Shown: positions 1 through 11,454, counted from the stretch's first letter. The stretch is DNA of 64,000 bases from Chrysomallon squamiferum (GCA_012295275.1 CM022665.1:10307476-10371475), one strand, 5' to 3'. Translations and numbers: made by a program. The notes: a model not told the origin generated them from the sequence alone.

Positions 1-870
1 AAAAAAAAAAATTAAGAGAAGAACTAATCTAAGTCTTTATTAGAGACAGAAACATCTCCATTATTTCGCTATCTCAATATTTATACACAGTCAAAAAAAA
101 AAAAAAAAAAAAATTAAAATGCATAAATTAAAAAAAAAAGCAACAAAAAAAACTTTATCCTCAAAAACCTGTACAGTCTATTTCCAGAGTATTAAACAAG
201 TTTAACCGACACCATGACTTTAATATCGATAATAAAATAATAATAATCTGATTTCCCGCTCACACAATAACGTCAGCCTCCATCCCCAATAAAGCCGCAT
301 GTTTTACAGTCTAACAGAGAGCCTGTCTGTGTAAAATGCACGATGGAGATAATAGTAGGTATAAATCTTATCTACGTGATTTTCTGCCAGCGTGAGTTCT
401 CGCGTAGTCTATCACGCACTATTGGAAGGACACGAGGCGTAGAGAAAAAGTCTATCAGTTAATAAGCGCCTTTGTGGCTAAAGTGTTCTCTATTTGACAG
501 AGTATCAGCCCCATTCTAAAGGTTCTGGGATCGCATAGCAATACTCGCTGTCACTCGAAACTCAAAGAGACCCATTCGTTAAACTCTCTCTTCTTATTAA
601 AATAAATGTTCTAACACTATATATATATATATATTTAATTTGTCTGTATCTACCATCTTTACAGAATAATAGATGCTCATCGACCGTCTTTATGTAATTT
701 AAAAAATATATCAAAGTACATTGATGGTTTAACAAAGCAGATTTTCTCTAAAGTAGATCCACACTTATTCTACGTAGTGTACGCCCTTTCATTTAAGAGT
801 GAATCATAATTTCCACCAAACGTATTTTAATACACATTTCTATAACTAATTACGTGTCCAATTCGACAAA
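1..870. other. Non-repetitive intergenic DNA, no gene seen
   Basis: Apart from A-runs near 1-11 and 93-112 and a short (TA)n at 619-634, this stretch is ordinary AT-rich sequence. The part at 280-580 is less AT-rich. No open frame of useful length, splice-bounded exon or RNA gene is visible. Confidence 0.6.
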
Positions 871-872
871 TG

Positions 873-914
<42 letters not shown>

Positions 915-915
915 A
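871..915. repeat. (TA)n(CA)n(TA)n microsatellite
   Basis: A (CA)n tract at about 880-908 is flanked on both sides by short TA dinucleotides. It lies immediately upstream of a tRNA-like SINE head. Confidence 0.9.
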
Positions 916-923
916 ATAAGGTT

Positions 924-1000
924 GCCTTCGGAGTGTAGGCCAGTGGGTAGGTACCTTACGCTCGAATCTAGTCGACATTATGAGGTTCTCGAATATATAT
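924..1000 (+). mobile_element. tRNA-like SINE head, degenerate
   Basis: The sequence TAGGCCAGTGGGTAG (936-950) resembles the D-arm/A box of tRNA-derived SINEs. About 45 bp later GAGGTTCTCGAATA (982-995) resembles a B box with one inserted base. The A-to-B spacing suits a tRNA-like internal polymerase III promoter. A (TA)n tail follows. The B-box insertion makes it unlikely to be an active tRNA. The family was not identified. Confidence 0.45.
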
Positions 1001-1455
1001 ATATATATTTAGGCAAACAAACACGTAAGTATATTCAAACACATTCACACACATAGACACAGTCACGCGAACTAGAACACAGCAGGCACACTGACAGAAC
1101 ACTTAGAAATGCCAAAATGCCAAGTCAGATTCCAAAGATATACTGCAGTGTTACTTCCAGCTATATTTAGTCCGAGGCTTATTTCAAGGAGTATCCATCA
1201 AGACAGAAACATTTATAAGATTTATAACTGACTTGTTTGCCATTTAACAGAACCAACACATTAAGTCGAGTCTGTGTATGACAGAAAAACCATTAGTTAC
1301 TCGGTTCTCATGAAATTCATTTTTCTAAGATGATAATCAATGGTTCGTATGTTTCAGTTAACGTTTGATAAAATCGAATTTCAAAGGTGAAGTTAAATGA
1401 ACAGTAGACAATTATCAGTAAATGTACTTATTATGTGTTAAATTGTGGGATGTCT

Positions 1456-1607
1456 TATTGTTGTTGTTACTACTACTATTGCTACTGCTGCTGCTACTAC
1501 TACTTCTGCTGCTACTACTACTGCTACTGCTACTATTACTGCTACTACTACTGATACTACTGCTGCAATTACTACTACGACTAATATTGCTACTACTGCT
1601 ACTATTA
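1456..1607. repeat. Interrupted trinucleotide array (TTG, TAC, TGC, TAT)
   Basis: About 150 bp of three-base periodicity built from TAC/TGC/TAT variants. All frames stay open, giving spurious poly-Leu and poly-Thr/Ala frames with no coding significance. Confidence 0.9.
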
Positions 1608-1862
1608 GGACACCACTATGTCTAGTACTAATTGTAAGAGCAGCAACGGAACAGCAACATATAACAGTAATAATAAGCTAGTACATTTAGTCTAAACAAT
1701 TTGTCAAGAGAATGTTTGAAAATATGATATACAATGTATGCATCAAACTGAACTTTACAATAAAAGCTGCACAGATGCATGTTACAACATTTCAAATTCA
1801 TCAAATTAAAATTAGAAGAAAAATATTTAAACGAGAAGTTAATAATGGCAGAAACATAAAAA

Positions 1863-1931
1863 AAAGAAGAAGAAGAGAGAAGAAGAAGAAGAAGAAGAAG
1901 AAGAAGAATGAAAAGAAGAAGAAGAAGAAAG
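1863..1931. repeat. (AAG)n purine tract
   Basis: Nearly pure AAG trinucleotides with a few interruptions. The Lys/Arg-rich and Phe-rich frames across it are repeat translations. Confidence 0.9.
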
Positions 1932-2499
1932 AGACGGACAAGATGGAAGGAACAACAACAACGAAAAACAAAGACTGAAAATTTAAATCCGAAACCGTGA
2001 AATTGCCGAGCCCTTCCCAGATGCTGGTATTTATCTTTTGCAAACTGCAACCTAAACTCTAAACGGAGAAATAAAACAAAGATTGCGTGTGTTTCTGTTT
2101 TGAAACATCTTTGCTAAATCTTGATAAAATGTTACAAAAAGCTGATTCAAAGATCATATGTAATGAAAACCATAGAAAGGAAAGGCTTATTCAGGACTGG
2201 GCCCGTGTTTGTCTAATACAGCCAAGAAGAGCAACGTATTTGCACAACAGAGCCAAGAACAGAAATGAGTATGTATGTGCTTGCGTGCGTGCATGTGTGT
2301 ATGATAGCTATGAAAAGCAGTATTTATGTATGAAATCCAAGACCAAGAATGTACGCGTGCTTATGTATGCGCGTGCATGTGCATATATTAAAACAAGAAG
2401 AGCAATTTATGTGGTTATAACTGAGCCACGTATAAACGATGTGTATGTTTATAATATATCAAATATACAGAAGGTTTCGTCTCAAAACTAATAAAGCTG

Positions 2500-2820
2500 G
2501 CAACACGATATTCGCCTAACGAATCGATTATTCTCCAAAGATGACAAACGTGAAAGGCATTTGAAGCGTTTTCACAGATGTACCTCGGTAATTAGGCGAT
2601 CGTTAAAGCGTTCATAATCAAGAGCGGCAACTGGGTTTGAGGGATGCGTTCGCAAACGTGCACGAGTAGCACGTGGCTGAAAGATAATAGCAAGCAGCGA
2701 AATTTTATCTCCATCATTGGCCAGACTTCAAAGATGGTCGAGCTTATGTTTCTGCCTGTGTGCGAGATCAAAAGAAACGTACGAATTAGGTCTGATCCAG
2801 AAATGATCACACACAGAGGT
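2500..2820. other. Non-repetitive, less AT-rich island
   Basis: About 320 bp free of simple repeats and visibly richer in CpG than its surroundings, between GT-rich sequence and a long (CA)n. Short open frames exist on both strands (2592-2810 on -, 2644-2832 on +) but none resembles a known protein. It could be a regulatory element or plain unique DNA. Confidence 0.35.
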
Positions 2821-2847
2821 GTTAGCAGCTAGCTTTTGCTTTTCCTT

Positions 2848-2848
<1 letters not shown>

Positions 2849-2916
<68 letters not shown>
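2849..2916. repeat. (TA)n(CA)n microsatellite
   Basis: Short TA run followed by an uninterrupted (CA)n of about 57 bp. Confidence 0.95.
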
Positions 2917-2918
<2 letters not shown>

Positions 2919-3019
2919 TGTCAGAGGTTCTCCGTAATATTATTTTATACATTACTCATATGTCTAAGCTGAAGAACTCTGAAAAAGAAACTGCAAGTTT
3001 TTGTTATATGGTCATGAAA

Positions 3020-3022
<3 letters not shown>

Positions 3023-3061
<39 letters not shown>

Positions 3062-3185
3062 ACATACACACTAATATACATGTATATATTTATATTTACA
3101 TATACATAATTATGCATCCTCATCTGTACACACATATACATATATACAATGTACATATGTATGCATACGCACACATATATTATAC
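3023..3185. repeat. (GT)n followed by CA/TA-rich tract
   Basis: Pure (GT)n at 3023-3059, then about 125 bp of CATA/CACA-type imperfect repeat. With the (CA)n at 2860-2916 the order is CA then GT about 105 bp apart, so the two tracts are reverse complements and could pair as a hairpin. Confidence 0.85.
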
Positions 3186-3349
3186 ATGTACAAATGTCTT
3201 TTATAAATTAAATGTATTTACCGTTTGGTCAAATATCTTAAATCATTGTATTTAATATTTTCTATAGTGAGACCGCCCTTTACACTGTTACAAAACATGT
3301 ACATGGTGGCTGTATTTTGTGAGACGACAGTAGAATAAACTTCAAAGCA

Positions 3350-3410
3350 AATCGATTGGTCGTGTATGCGATGACGTCACGAAACGCAAATAGCGCCACT
3401 TAAAGGCGTA
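3350..3410. promoter_or_regulatory. Possible CCAAT-box plus CRE site pair
   Basis: ATTGG (3355-3359, a reverse CCAAT box) lies 12 bases before TGACGTCA (3372-3379), the full palindromic CREB/ATF site, in a CpG-containing patch of otherwise AT-rich DNA. This combination is common in animal promoters, but no transcript or open frame starts nearby, so the call rests only on motif matches. Confidence 0.2.
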
Positions 3411-3900
3411 CTCATTTCTTCTTCTTCTTCTTTTTTAGTTTTGGTTATACTTTGCTATTAAGAGTGAACGACGAAAACGAACAAACAAACAAACAAGCGA
3501 ACAACAAAACAGCAACAAATAAACAAAAAAAAAAAAAAAAAAAGTAAAATAAAATAAAAATAAAAAGAGACAACCATAACCCCTAAAAAGAAACTTTAGA
3601 AGTATGCAAGATATATTTAGACTATACTTCATACCAACAAGGATATGTATCTAAAGAAGTCCATTGTTATTTGAAACGTCTATGAAACTGTTTTGGCAAG
3701 GGAAACCCCCCAAAAAAAAAAAAAAAAAAAAAAACAAGGATTTTATCAATCACATTATATTAAAATGTTTAGTAATATGTAAGTATTTTTCATACTTTAA
3801 AATTATTTCACTGGTTCCAAATGAATGATTGTTTCCCTTCACCGGATTCAGACTAAGTTACGAAAAAAAACCCACCAATATTTTTCCATCATATGTATCT

Positions 3901-3948
3901 GTATGTATGTATGTATGTATGTGTGAGTGTGTGTGTGTGTGCGTGTGC

Positions 3949-3986
<38 letters not shown>
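3901..3986. repeat. Compound (GTAT)n(GT)n(TA)n microsatellite
   Basis: Tetranucleotide GTAT, then GT with GC interruptions, then pure TA to about 3986. The alternating purine-pyrimidine pattern continues throughout. Confidence 0.9.
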
Positions 3987-3988
<2 letters not shown>

Positions 3989-4039
3989 TGTTGTTGTTGC
4001 TGTTGTCATTCCAGTCACATTACAGTTTTCTTATAACCG

Positions 4040-4480
4040 TCATTAATTTGTTGCTAGTCGCACGAACGGTGGCGAATTTCTGCTACAACCTGCACGGCGT
4101 CACATAATCCGCCATTAATCAATCCCGTGGTGCCCCGCGCTACGTTTTGGCGGCAATCAGACCAATCAGTTTCTGTTTCCATTATCAGGGTAAGTTGATG
4201 CCGAAAGATTAAAATCAAATGTCAATATAGGATTTCAAGGCTGTTTATCTCAATACTATTTTCGCGATGACAGAGTGCGCCAACTATGAAAGATTAATAA
4301 AAGATTGGCAACTTCAGAGCGAATGAATCAACATAAATCGCCACGTTGGTAATTCTGGAATGACAGATATAAGACCATCCTGGGCGACTGTTTATTGAAC
4401 TTAGCGCCAGGGGTCAAGGTAAAGAAGGGTAATGAAAGTAAAACGGGATTCGTAAATTGCACTGGGTTTTATAATCTTAC
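4040..4480. other. Non-repetitive island with CpG and homeodomain-like ATTA sites
   Basis: About 440 bp without microsatellites, containing several CpGs and repeated ATTAAT/GATTAAT-type motifs. A sequence like a splice donor (GGTAAGT near 4189) is present but no matching open frame or acceptor was found. The island is a reasonable candidate for a conserved non-coding element. Confidence 0.3.
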
Positions 4481-4576
4481 AAGATAATCTCATTAAGTTC
4501 TGCTGTAATTAAAATTTAAAATAACAGTTTACATATAATGCATTTTTTTTTTTAAATTATTATTATTACATTGATA

Positions 4577-4632
4577 CATAGTAAAAAAAAAAAAAAAAAA
4601 AATAAATAAAAAAAAAAAAATAAATAAAAATA

Positions 4633-4685
<53 letters not shown>

Positions 4686-4700
4686 TAATAACAATAATTT
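4577..4700. repeat. Poly-A then (AAAT)n and (AAT)n array
   Basis: A-run broken by T, merging into (AAT)n at about 4631-4685. This pattern is typical of decayed poly-A tails or spontaneous A-rich microsatellite growth. Confidence 0.9.
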
Positions 4701-4839
4701 AATTAAGAAATGTTTATAATTCTTTTAGAAGCAATTCTGACAAAAATCGTCAAAAAAATCAGATTTTCTATCATTTTTCTTTTTAAATTATAATTTAGCA
4801 GGAATATATTGCGGTACTTTGCAAGCATGAGTGTACGTA

Positions 4840-4911
4840 TGTGTTTACGTATATGTGTGTGTATATGTATGTATATGAATGTCTTTGTGTGTGTGTACGT
4901 ACGTATGTATG

Positions 4912-4978
<67 letters not shown>

Positions 4979-5030
4979 GTGTATGTATGTATGTATGTAT
5001 ATCTATATATGTACGTAAGTGAGTTTGTGC
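4840..5030. repeat. (GTAT)n/(TA)n/(GTAT)n compound array
   Basis: TATG- and TACG-containing repeats flank a pure (TA)n at about 4916-4951. The Tyr/Ile/Cys/Val frames on both strands are repeat translations. Confidence 0.9.
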
Positions 5031-5960
5031 ATGTATTTCGGATGGAATTTGATAAGCTACCCAAAATAATTTCAGATGCACTATGATAAATGCGTATATT
5101 ATACGTTTAGTATATCGTTCTGGTAAAACACACGCACTCGAAGTCAGAATGACAAATCACATGTATGAGTGTTTATTATAAATGATCTTGTCATTTAAAT
5201 TGACTCTTTACGATTTCTCTCTTGCTGTGTGGGAATTTATCACACTGTAACCTTTACCTTAAAGTTTACATTGTCAGATATCATATCTCTTGAAAAAAAG
5301 AAACATAAATAAAAATAAAATAAAGATAAGAAAGTAAGAATGAGTGAGTGAGTGAAATGATGGATGAACGGATGAATGAATACCTAGCATCACCTTAACT
5401 TTTTTTTCTTCTTTAATTTCAAATATTAACAGTTAATTGGTGTTGAACATTTCTAGTTTTGTAGAGTCAAATTAGAGGTGAAACCCGCTGTAGTCTCTGT
5501 AGAGTTACCCTTACCGATTAGCAACCTTGAATCTTTTATACACACCTTCCAACTGACAGGGGGAAAAAAAAGAAAGAAAAAAAAAGAAAAGATATTGCTA
5601 CGAAGTCGAGCCGAGGATATTTGATCCTGCGATTTGTCACTCTTCAGGTCTGTCTCATAACAGCTGATATACAGATCCTCACTAATAAAAAAAGATAAGA
5701 TAGTTTTACATAATGTATGTGAAGTGTACAGTAGTTTAATACCATATCGCGTGTCATCATTTAAAACTTGAAATACGACACGATACATCACGTTTCTAAA
5801 TCATGTGTACTATTATTTTTAAACTGAATAAATCTTGCTCTTTGTTCATTTGATTTCTATTTATTTAATGTCTTTGGGTTTGTTATTTTATTTATCATTA
5901 TTATTGTTTAAATTTAGATTGTTGTTTACATAACTTTCAGTTTCATTTGACCTATTTCAT
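5031..5960. other. AT-rich spacer, no gene seen
   Basis: Mostly unique AT-rich DNA with an A/G-rich patch at about 5563-5590 and GAGT/GATG-like short repeats near 5340-5385. A 112-codon minus-strand frame (5453-5791) has a poly-Phe core from the purine patch and no recognisable domain. Confidence 0.5.
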
Positions 5961-5963
5961 ATA

Positions 5964-6095
5964 TATGTATGTATGTACTTACGTACGTACGTACGTACGT
6001 ATGTGTGTGTATGTATGTATGTATGTATGTATGTATGTATTATGTATATGTGTGTTTGTATGTATGTATGTATGTATGTATGTACGTAGTCTCTA
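5964..6095. repeat. (ACGT)n core within (ATGT)n array
   Basis: The tetranucleotide changes from TATG to an ACGT run (about 5980-6001), then back to (ATGT)n. ACGT is self-complementary, so the core can extrude as a cruciform and every unit carries a CpG. Confidence 0.9.
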
Positions 6096-6284
6096 TGTGT
6101 GTGTGTATTCTCTGTTGTATGATAAAACATGCGCGTGTATTTTTTAAATTAGTATTTACAGACACAAACACGCTTATGCGTATGCTTGAACAATATTTAT
6201 ATTTCATTTACTTCTACTCTCTCTCGGAACCCGCTGATCTTTTCATCGATATTTCTATCAGTTATTCAAAACGAGTTTGCTAAT

Positions 6285-6490
6285 TCAGATCATTATTTCG
6301 CTATTAACATCAACACTGGCATCATGGCTAATCCGTGTCGTGTTTGTTTTCCCTTTGAACCGATCACCAGTGACACAAACAACAGAAAAACAATGTGTTA
6401 TCTCCGTCTGCAATACTTGCATTTTCTTGTCGATTATTTTAAAAGGGCAGTGATGGGTTTTGCTTGTCATTTATTTGATGCCCACTTGTA
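6285..6490. other. Short non-repetitive island
   Basis: About 200 bp of moderate composition with overlapping short frames on both strands. No protein family is recognised and no splice-bounded exon is evident. Confidence 0.3.
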
Positions 6491-6689
6491 ACAAACACAT
6501 AATAAGGAAAACGGAGATTAGAAAAAGGAGAGAGGAATAATTAAAATGAAGAAAAAAAAAAAAAAAAAAAACAACGTATTTAACTTGTTTGTGGTTTGTG
6601 TATGTAAATATAATGATTTGCTATAGGGAAACAAAAAGTATTGAAAATAACAATGACAGATAAGGCTATGAAAAAAAATCAACAATAAA

Positions 6690-6882
6690 AAATACGTATG
6701 TACATACATAAATACAAATATACATATATATATATATATATCTAAATATTTTAGTACGTATGCATACATACATACATAATTATTCACATATGTATGTATA
6801 TACAAACATTTGTACATCCATCCATCCATCCATCGATACACACACACATACACACACATATACACCTATAGACACACATATA
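6690..6882. repeat. CATA/CATC/CA mixed microsatellite region
   Basis: Imperfect CATA repeats, a (TA)n at about 6724-6742, a (CATC)n run at about 6816-6832 and a short CA tract at about 6838-6862. Confidence 0.85.
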
Positions 6883-7079
6883 TCAAAAAGGGTTCGAATG
6901 TGTGAAATAAAGACGAATGGGTAAACACAATAAACAATCAGCCATACTCTGTTACAAAAAATAAAAAATAAAAAATTATTATAAAAAAATGTATGTGCTC
7001 TTTATAAATGTAATATATATAGTCACAGAAATAGAAGTATACGTAGAGACTGTACCTGACTGTTTTTGTTATATATTTG

Positions 7080-7335
7080 GACCATATGTATTCTGTTTCT
7101 TTCTGTTTGTATCCATAGTGTGTATATGTCTGCGGTTTTGTGTTTCGTTTATGTTTTTATGTAACTGTATCTATATCACTCTCTTTCTGTCTTTCAGTGT
7201 GTCTGTCTCTTTCTTTCTCTCTCTGTCTATTTCTCTGTCTCCGTCTCTCTCTGTTCGTTTCTCTCTTTTTCTTTCTCTTTGCACGTGTGTGTACATGTTT
7301 GTATGTATGTATTTGTTTGTGAGTGTGCATATGTA

Positions 7336-7340
<5 letters not shown>
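7080..7340. repeat. Pyrimidine-rich degenerate (TCTG/TCTC)n tract
   Basis: About 260 bp with T and C strongly favoured on + and scattered TCTG and TTTC units, leading directly into a pure (CT)n. It looks like the decayed flank of the same array. Confidence 0.75.

Positions 7341-7422
<82 letters not shown>
7341..7422. repeat. (CT)n microsatellite, 82 bp
   Basis: Uninterrupted CT dinucleotides. Such mirror-repeat polypyrimidine tracts can form intramolecular triplexes. The Ser-Leu and Arg-Glu frames here are artefacts. Confidence 0.98.
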
Positions 7423-7426
<4 letters not shown>

Positions 7427-7499
7427 GCAGACACACAAATTATCATTTTAAAGCCAGACATTTAAAAAGCTAACGAGTGCAGTTGTAAGAAATAAAACA

Positions 7500-7849
7500 C
7501 AGCTGCTAAGTGGCAGTTCTCTCTCTCTAAACTTCTCTCTACACGTTTTCGCGGCATTTTACTCGCTCGGACACGACCATTGCATGCTGGTGGATATTGC
7601 CGCGTTTTCGTTGCAGATCGGTTCTTGCTCTCCGGTTATTATCGATTCTAAATCTATTCTGCCATAAATAAAACGTTACACACCGATTTGTGTATTATGC
7701 AAACACTCGTCGTTTAGATCGTAATGCACTCACACAGGCATCAGTTGTAATCAATTCAAATCTCCGCTCTGGGAAGTGGCGTACAGGGAAATCGAGATAC
7801 GGTTCTAAGCCTGTAATTTATATTTTCCCTCACTGTTACATATTTTATC

Positions 7850-7850
<1 letters not shown>
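7500..7850. other. Non-repetitive spacer
   Basis: A moderately GC-containing patch at about 7540-7660 and at 7690-7810. No convincing exon; the only frame here ends in translated (TTTA)n. Confidence 0.4.
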
Positions 7851-7892
<42 letters not shown>

Positions 7893-7894
7893 TT
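7851..7894. repeat. (TTTA)n microsatellite
   Basis: Pure tetranucleotide run followed by degenerate TTTA/TTGA sequence to about 7935. Confidence 0.95.
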
Positions 7895-8088
7895 GTTGGA
7901 TTGATTGATTTATATTTATTTGTTTATTTATTTATGGCAAAATAACAGTACATTATATGGAACAGACAATAATAAAACATTTTATCTTAGTTCTAAATTT
8001 TTAATATTTTTTTCTTCAAAAACAACTACGTGAAATAACAATATTTTTATGAAACAGTCAATACTGAAACATCTTTTCCCTTTGATAA

Positions 8089-8181
8089 ATTATTATTATT
8101 ATTATTGTTATTGTTATTGCCTTTATTATTATTATTATCATCGGTGTTGTTGTTGTTGTTGTTGTTGTTGTTGTCGTCGTT
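8089..8181. repeat. (TTA)n/(TTG)n trinucleotide array
   Basis: TTA units, TTG interruptions, another TTA run, then pure TTG ending in TCG. It gives a spurious poly-Leu frame. Confidence 0.95.
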
Positions 8182-8640
8182 GTTACTGTTATTTTTAAAA
8201 CATCATAACTCTATATTTACCAAACACAAAATACATACACCTCTGGCAAAGTATGAACAAAATGCAACAATTCATCAGATTAATTATTTAGAACCATTTA
8301 CATATGTTTTGTTACAAGACCTTTCAGAAATTCAGACGAGCATCAAAGTTTTTACAGAGTACTACATTAATGCAAATGTTCCTAAATGGATTCCACTGAA
8401 CCAGCTCGTCTATCAGGTGCGGTTCCATGATTTCAGGAAAGGAGAGGGCGCCATCTTTGTTTCGGATATGATATTTATTAGTAAAATATAATACAGCCTG
8501 GTGAAGCCATGTAACCCCCCACTCCAACCCCAGCACATTTTAAATGGACCGCAGAGTGAAAAATGTCTACCTGCACGTATTGTGTTCTAGACTGGCTGGG
8601 GAACCCGGAATCCGAGAAGAGCTCCAGAAAAGCCCTTGCC

Positions 8641-8678
<38 letters not shown>

Positions 8679-9330
8679 GTTGAGAATGGCTGATCGAAGC
8701 TGATGTGTTTTCTAATGTATTTATATACAATACTTTTCTGGCTGTTCGTAAAAGCTGAATATATAATCTGCTGTTACAGTTAGGCGGACATCTGCACTTT
8801 ACGTAATAAATAACAGTCACATTACAGAAGAGTAAATACTGAACACTTTTTTTTACATCTACACAAACAAATGAGTTAATATTCATTTTAAAATCGAAAT
8901 ATCCATGCAAAACTCATACACATCGCTTCTTTATTTTTTTTCATTATTATTACTTCTTTTTTTTTCTTCTTTTTTTCTGAATTTTTGTTTTGTTTTTGTG
9001 TTCATTGCTATGTGTTAAGGTTTGGATAGCTTCATGTTTGTATGTTTTCTGGAATGTCCGAACTGTAAGCAAACTCACAAAATAATTATTGTTTACACAA
9101 CTGTAAATAAAATCGTGTGTTTCTACAATGAGTGTTTTGTCTAAATTTGCATAACTGTGTAAACCATTTTCTACAAATTATTTGGATCTGGTTAGAAAAA
9201 TAAAACAAAGAAAGAAAAGAAAAAAGAAACGCTAGATTTATGTTCGATATCTGGTTTCTTTTTTTCTTTTTTTTATGCGTAACCAGCAATATCGATATAT
9301 CGACAGAGCTATATACACTTTTCAATCCAG
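8182..9330. other. AT-rich spacer with T-runs, no gene seen
   Basis: Contains a T-run of nearly 30 bases at about 8645-8673 and several T/C-rich patches (8933-9000, 9257-9275). A 128-codon frame (8105-8491) starts in poly-Leu repeat and its unique part shows no known domain. Confidence 0.5.
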
Positions 9331-9430
9331 CTATTTCCCGATCTAGCCAGTGGCTCCCTGTTTGCGAGAATATGCTTGTAAAAGATCCCTTGCACTTAAA
9401 TTAAACGAGTAGCTCGCTGTGTGACGTCAC
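9331..9430 (+). mobile_element. Fragment of gastropod tRNA-headed SINE (central body)
   Basis: The segment runs CTATTTCCCGATCTAGCCAG, then ATGCTTGTAAAAGATCCC, then TTGCACTTAAA and a GAGTAGC-like block. This matches in order, with an internal deletion, the body of an interspersed repeat I recall from gastropod genomes. It is in sense orientation with the tRNA-like head missing. It ends at a TGACGTCA (9422-9429). Confidence 0.6.
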
Positions 9431-9800
9431 CTTGTTTCATTTTTCATTATGATGAGTGCTGTACATTTCCTTTTTTGTAGCAGATAAAATACATATTAAA
9501 AATATATATGAGAAAATATTCCTTCCTTTCTTCATTCCGTGTCTTCGGGATATATTAGGTACTGTATACGGAACTGTGGCCAAATGGTTAGAAATACTGG
9601 AAGAAAAAGAGTAACCCTTAGTATGGCAAGTTTCTTTATTGATAGAAACAAACATCAACAACAACAACAACAAAAGCCCAGGCAGCAAGCTTCATTTTTC
9701 TCCTTAACTACAACACGATGACGTCATACATACCAAAACCAAAATGCGTTTTTAAATAAAAACATTTCATCCTTTTTTTTTTTTCTTTTTTTTTTAACTC
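9431..9800. other. Spacer with short (CAA)n and T-runs
   Basis: Includes (CAA)n at about 9655-9672, another TGACGTCA at 9719-9726 and a T-run at about 9772-9794. The short frames on both strands show no recognisable protein. Confidence 0.45.
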
Positions 9801-10130
9801 TTCTTTTTTACTCATTTAGAGCTAGCTGCCAATGGAAAAACAGCAACCGATAACCCAACCTTTTCCCGCCGCCAGCACGTGCTTGCTGGATGACTGTGGG
9901 CTCTGAATTAAGCGGTGTTTGGCGGGAGAGTGACTCGTGTTCAAACGTGATCCAGTCTGAACGACAGCGTGCCAGCAAATTATTGCCTGATGAGGTCCAT
10001 TTGTAAAGCAGTGTACAAAGGTATAATTAATATTCTGTGTTAGCTAGCGGCACGTACGCACATTAATCGGCAATTTGGCCCAAGCGAGCGGTTTTCGTTG
10101 TATCACATGGTAACGTCACAACACGAGAGA
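9800..10130. other. Non-repetitive island, possible conserved non-coding element
   Basis: About 330 bp with balanced composition, several CpGs, an E-box-like CACGTG (9878-9883) and scattered ATTA/TTAAT homeodomain-like cores. There is no long open frame. It stands out from the T-rich sequence on either side. Confidence 0.35.
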
Positions 10131-10309
10131 AACAGAGATCTGGTTATCGCAGTGCTTCATCTGTGTCATACACCAGCTTTTATTTTTATTGTTTTGTTTT
10201 GATTTCGTTTTGTTTTTACTATTATGTTATGTTGTTGTTGTTGTTTTTTTGTTGTTTTTTTGTGGTTTTTTGGGGGGGTTATTTTATGTAATATTAATTT
10301 GTGTAGTTC

Positions 10310-10470
10310 TATGTTTTGCTATATTATGTTACGTTACGTTACATTACATTACATTATATTTTATTATAATTATTACTTTACATTACATTAAATTACTTTA
10401 TTTTACGTCACGTCACGTTACGTTATAGTATATTACACTACGTTGTATTATATTGCATTGCATTATATAT
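10310..10470. repeat. Pentanucleotide (TTACG/TTACA)n-derived region
   Basis: TTACG units pass into TTACA and TTATA variants, with TCACG units near 10405-10420. The five-base period decays across the region. It is not a canonical TTAGGG or TTAGG telomere repeat. Confidence 0.75.
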
Positions 10471-10488
10471 TTGTGTGCATGTATATAA

Positions 10489-10491
<3 letters not shown>

Positions 10492-10534
<43 letters not shown>
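10492..10534. repeat. (GT)n microsatellite
   Basis: Pure GT dinucleotides of about 43 bp after a TATA/TGTG-like lead-in. Confidence 0.95.
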
Positions 10535-10538
<4 letters not shown>

Positions 10539-11450
10539 CATTACATGGATTATTTAAATGAAAACTTACTATTTTTAAAAATGCATCGCTGATGAATGAA
10601 TATAGATTAATTGATTAATAAATAAATTATGTATGTATCGCGTCACTGTAGAACCAACAGCAACTGAAAATAGCTCAGATTTGTAGATAAAACCAAAGTT
10701 TAAATATTTAATTAATTATAGCACAGGGAAGTTCTCAGTCAAGATAAAACATTTTGTATTTAAAAAAAAAAAAAAAAAATGTTTTTTTTTTTTTTTTTCT
10801 TGTTAAATAAAATCAGTTAATTAATGAACTCATTAATATTATTAACTTTATTAATATCTGTCATTATATCTGCCTTAAAAATTTAATAAGTTAATTAACG
10901 TTAAAATCTGGCACCTCATTTTAAAAAATAAAATACTTTGATAGATTAATAATAATAAACCTGTGATAAACTGATTTTTCTTTACAAAACCATTTTAAAA
11001 ATAAATTACATAATTATATTGATTACCAATGGAAAACATGTCAGTGAAATCTTCCTGAATATTGTAGACGTAATCAAAACTTGACAATTATTAATATTAA
11101 TTAGAATACATTGGCTAGTATATCATTCAAATATACTTGATTAATTTCGAAGAATTTATTAGAAAATATACTAATATAGCTAAACCATTGTAATAAAATA
11201 TTAAAAAATAATTCACTACAAAAAGATGAATATATTTAAAATTTAATACACATCGATTAATTATTATGTTACTAAAACAGCTGCTACTGATTACAGAATG
11301 AAATTCTTTTAAAAATAAATTATACATTAAAATTAATTAAACAAAGTAAGTAAAAAAACCAAACAACTTCCGATCAATTTGTTTAAAATTTTAAATAAAA
11401 GTTGGTATAACTGATATAACACACACACATAAAATTTAAAATTTCTGTGG
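10535..11450. other. Very AT-rich spacer
   Basis: Dominated by TTAATTAA-like and homopolymer sequence, including adjacent A-run and T-run at about 10763-10799 that could fold back. No gene is visible. Confidence 0.6.
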
Positions 11451-11454
11451 ACGA

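Noticed and set aside
1422-1681. Poly-Leu and Thr/Ala-rich open frames
   Set aside because: Translations of a trinucleotide microsatellite; no unique sequence of protein character.
9576-9600. A-box-like TGGCCAAATGGTTAG
   Set aside because: No B box at tRNA spacing downstream.
10310-10470. Telomere-like TTACG/TTACA repeats
   Set aside because: Not a known telomere motif, short, degenerate and internal.
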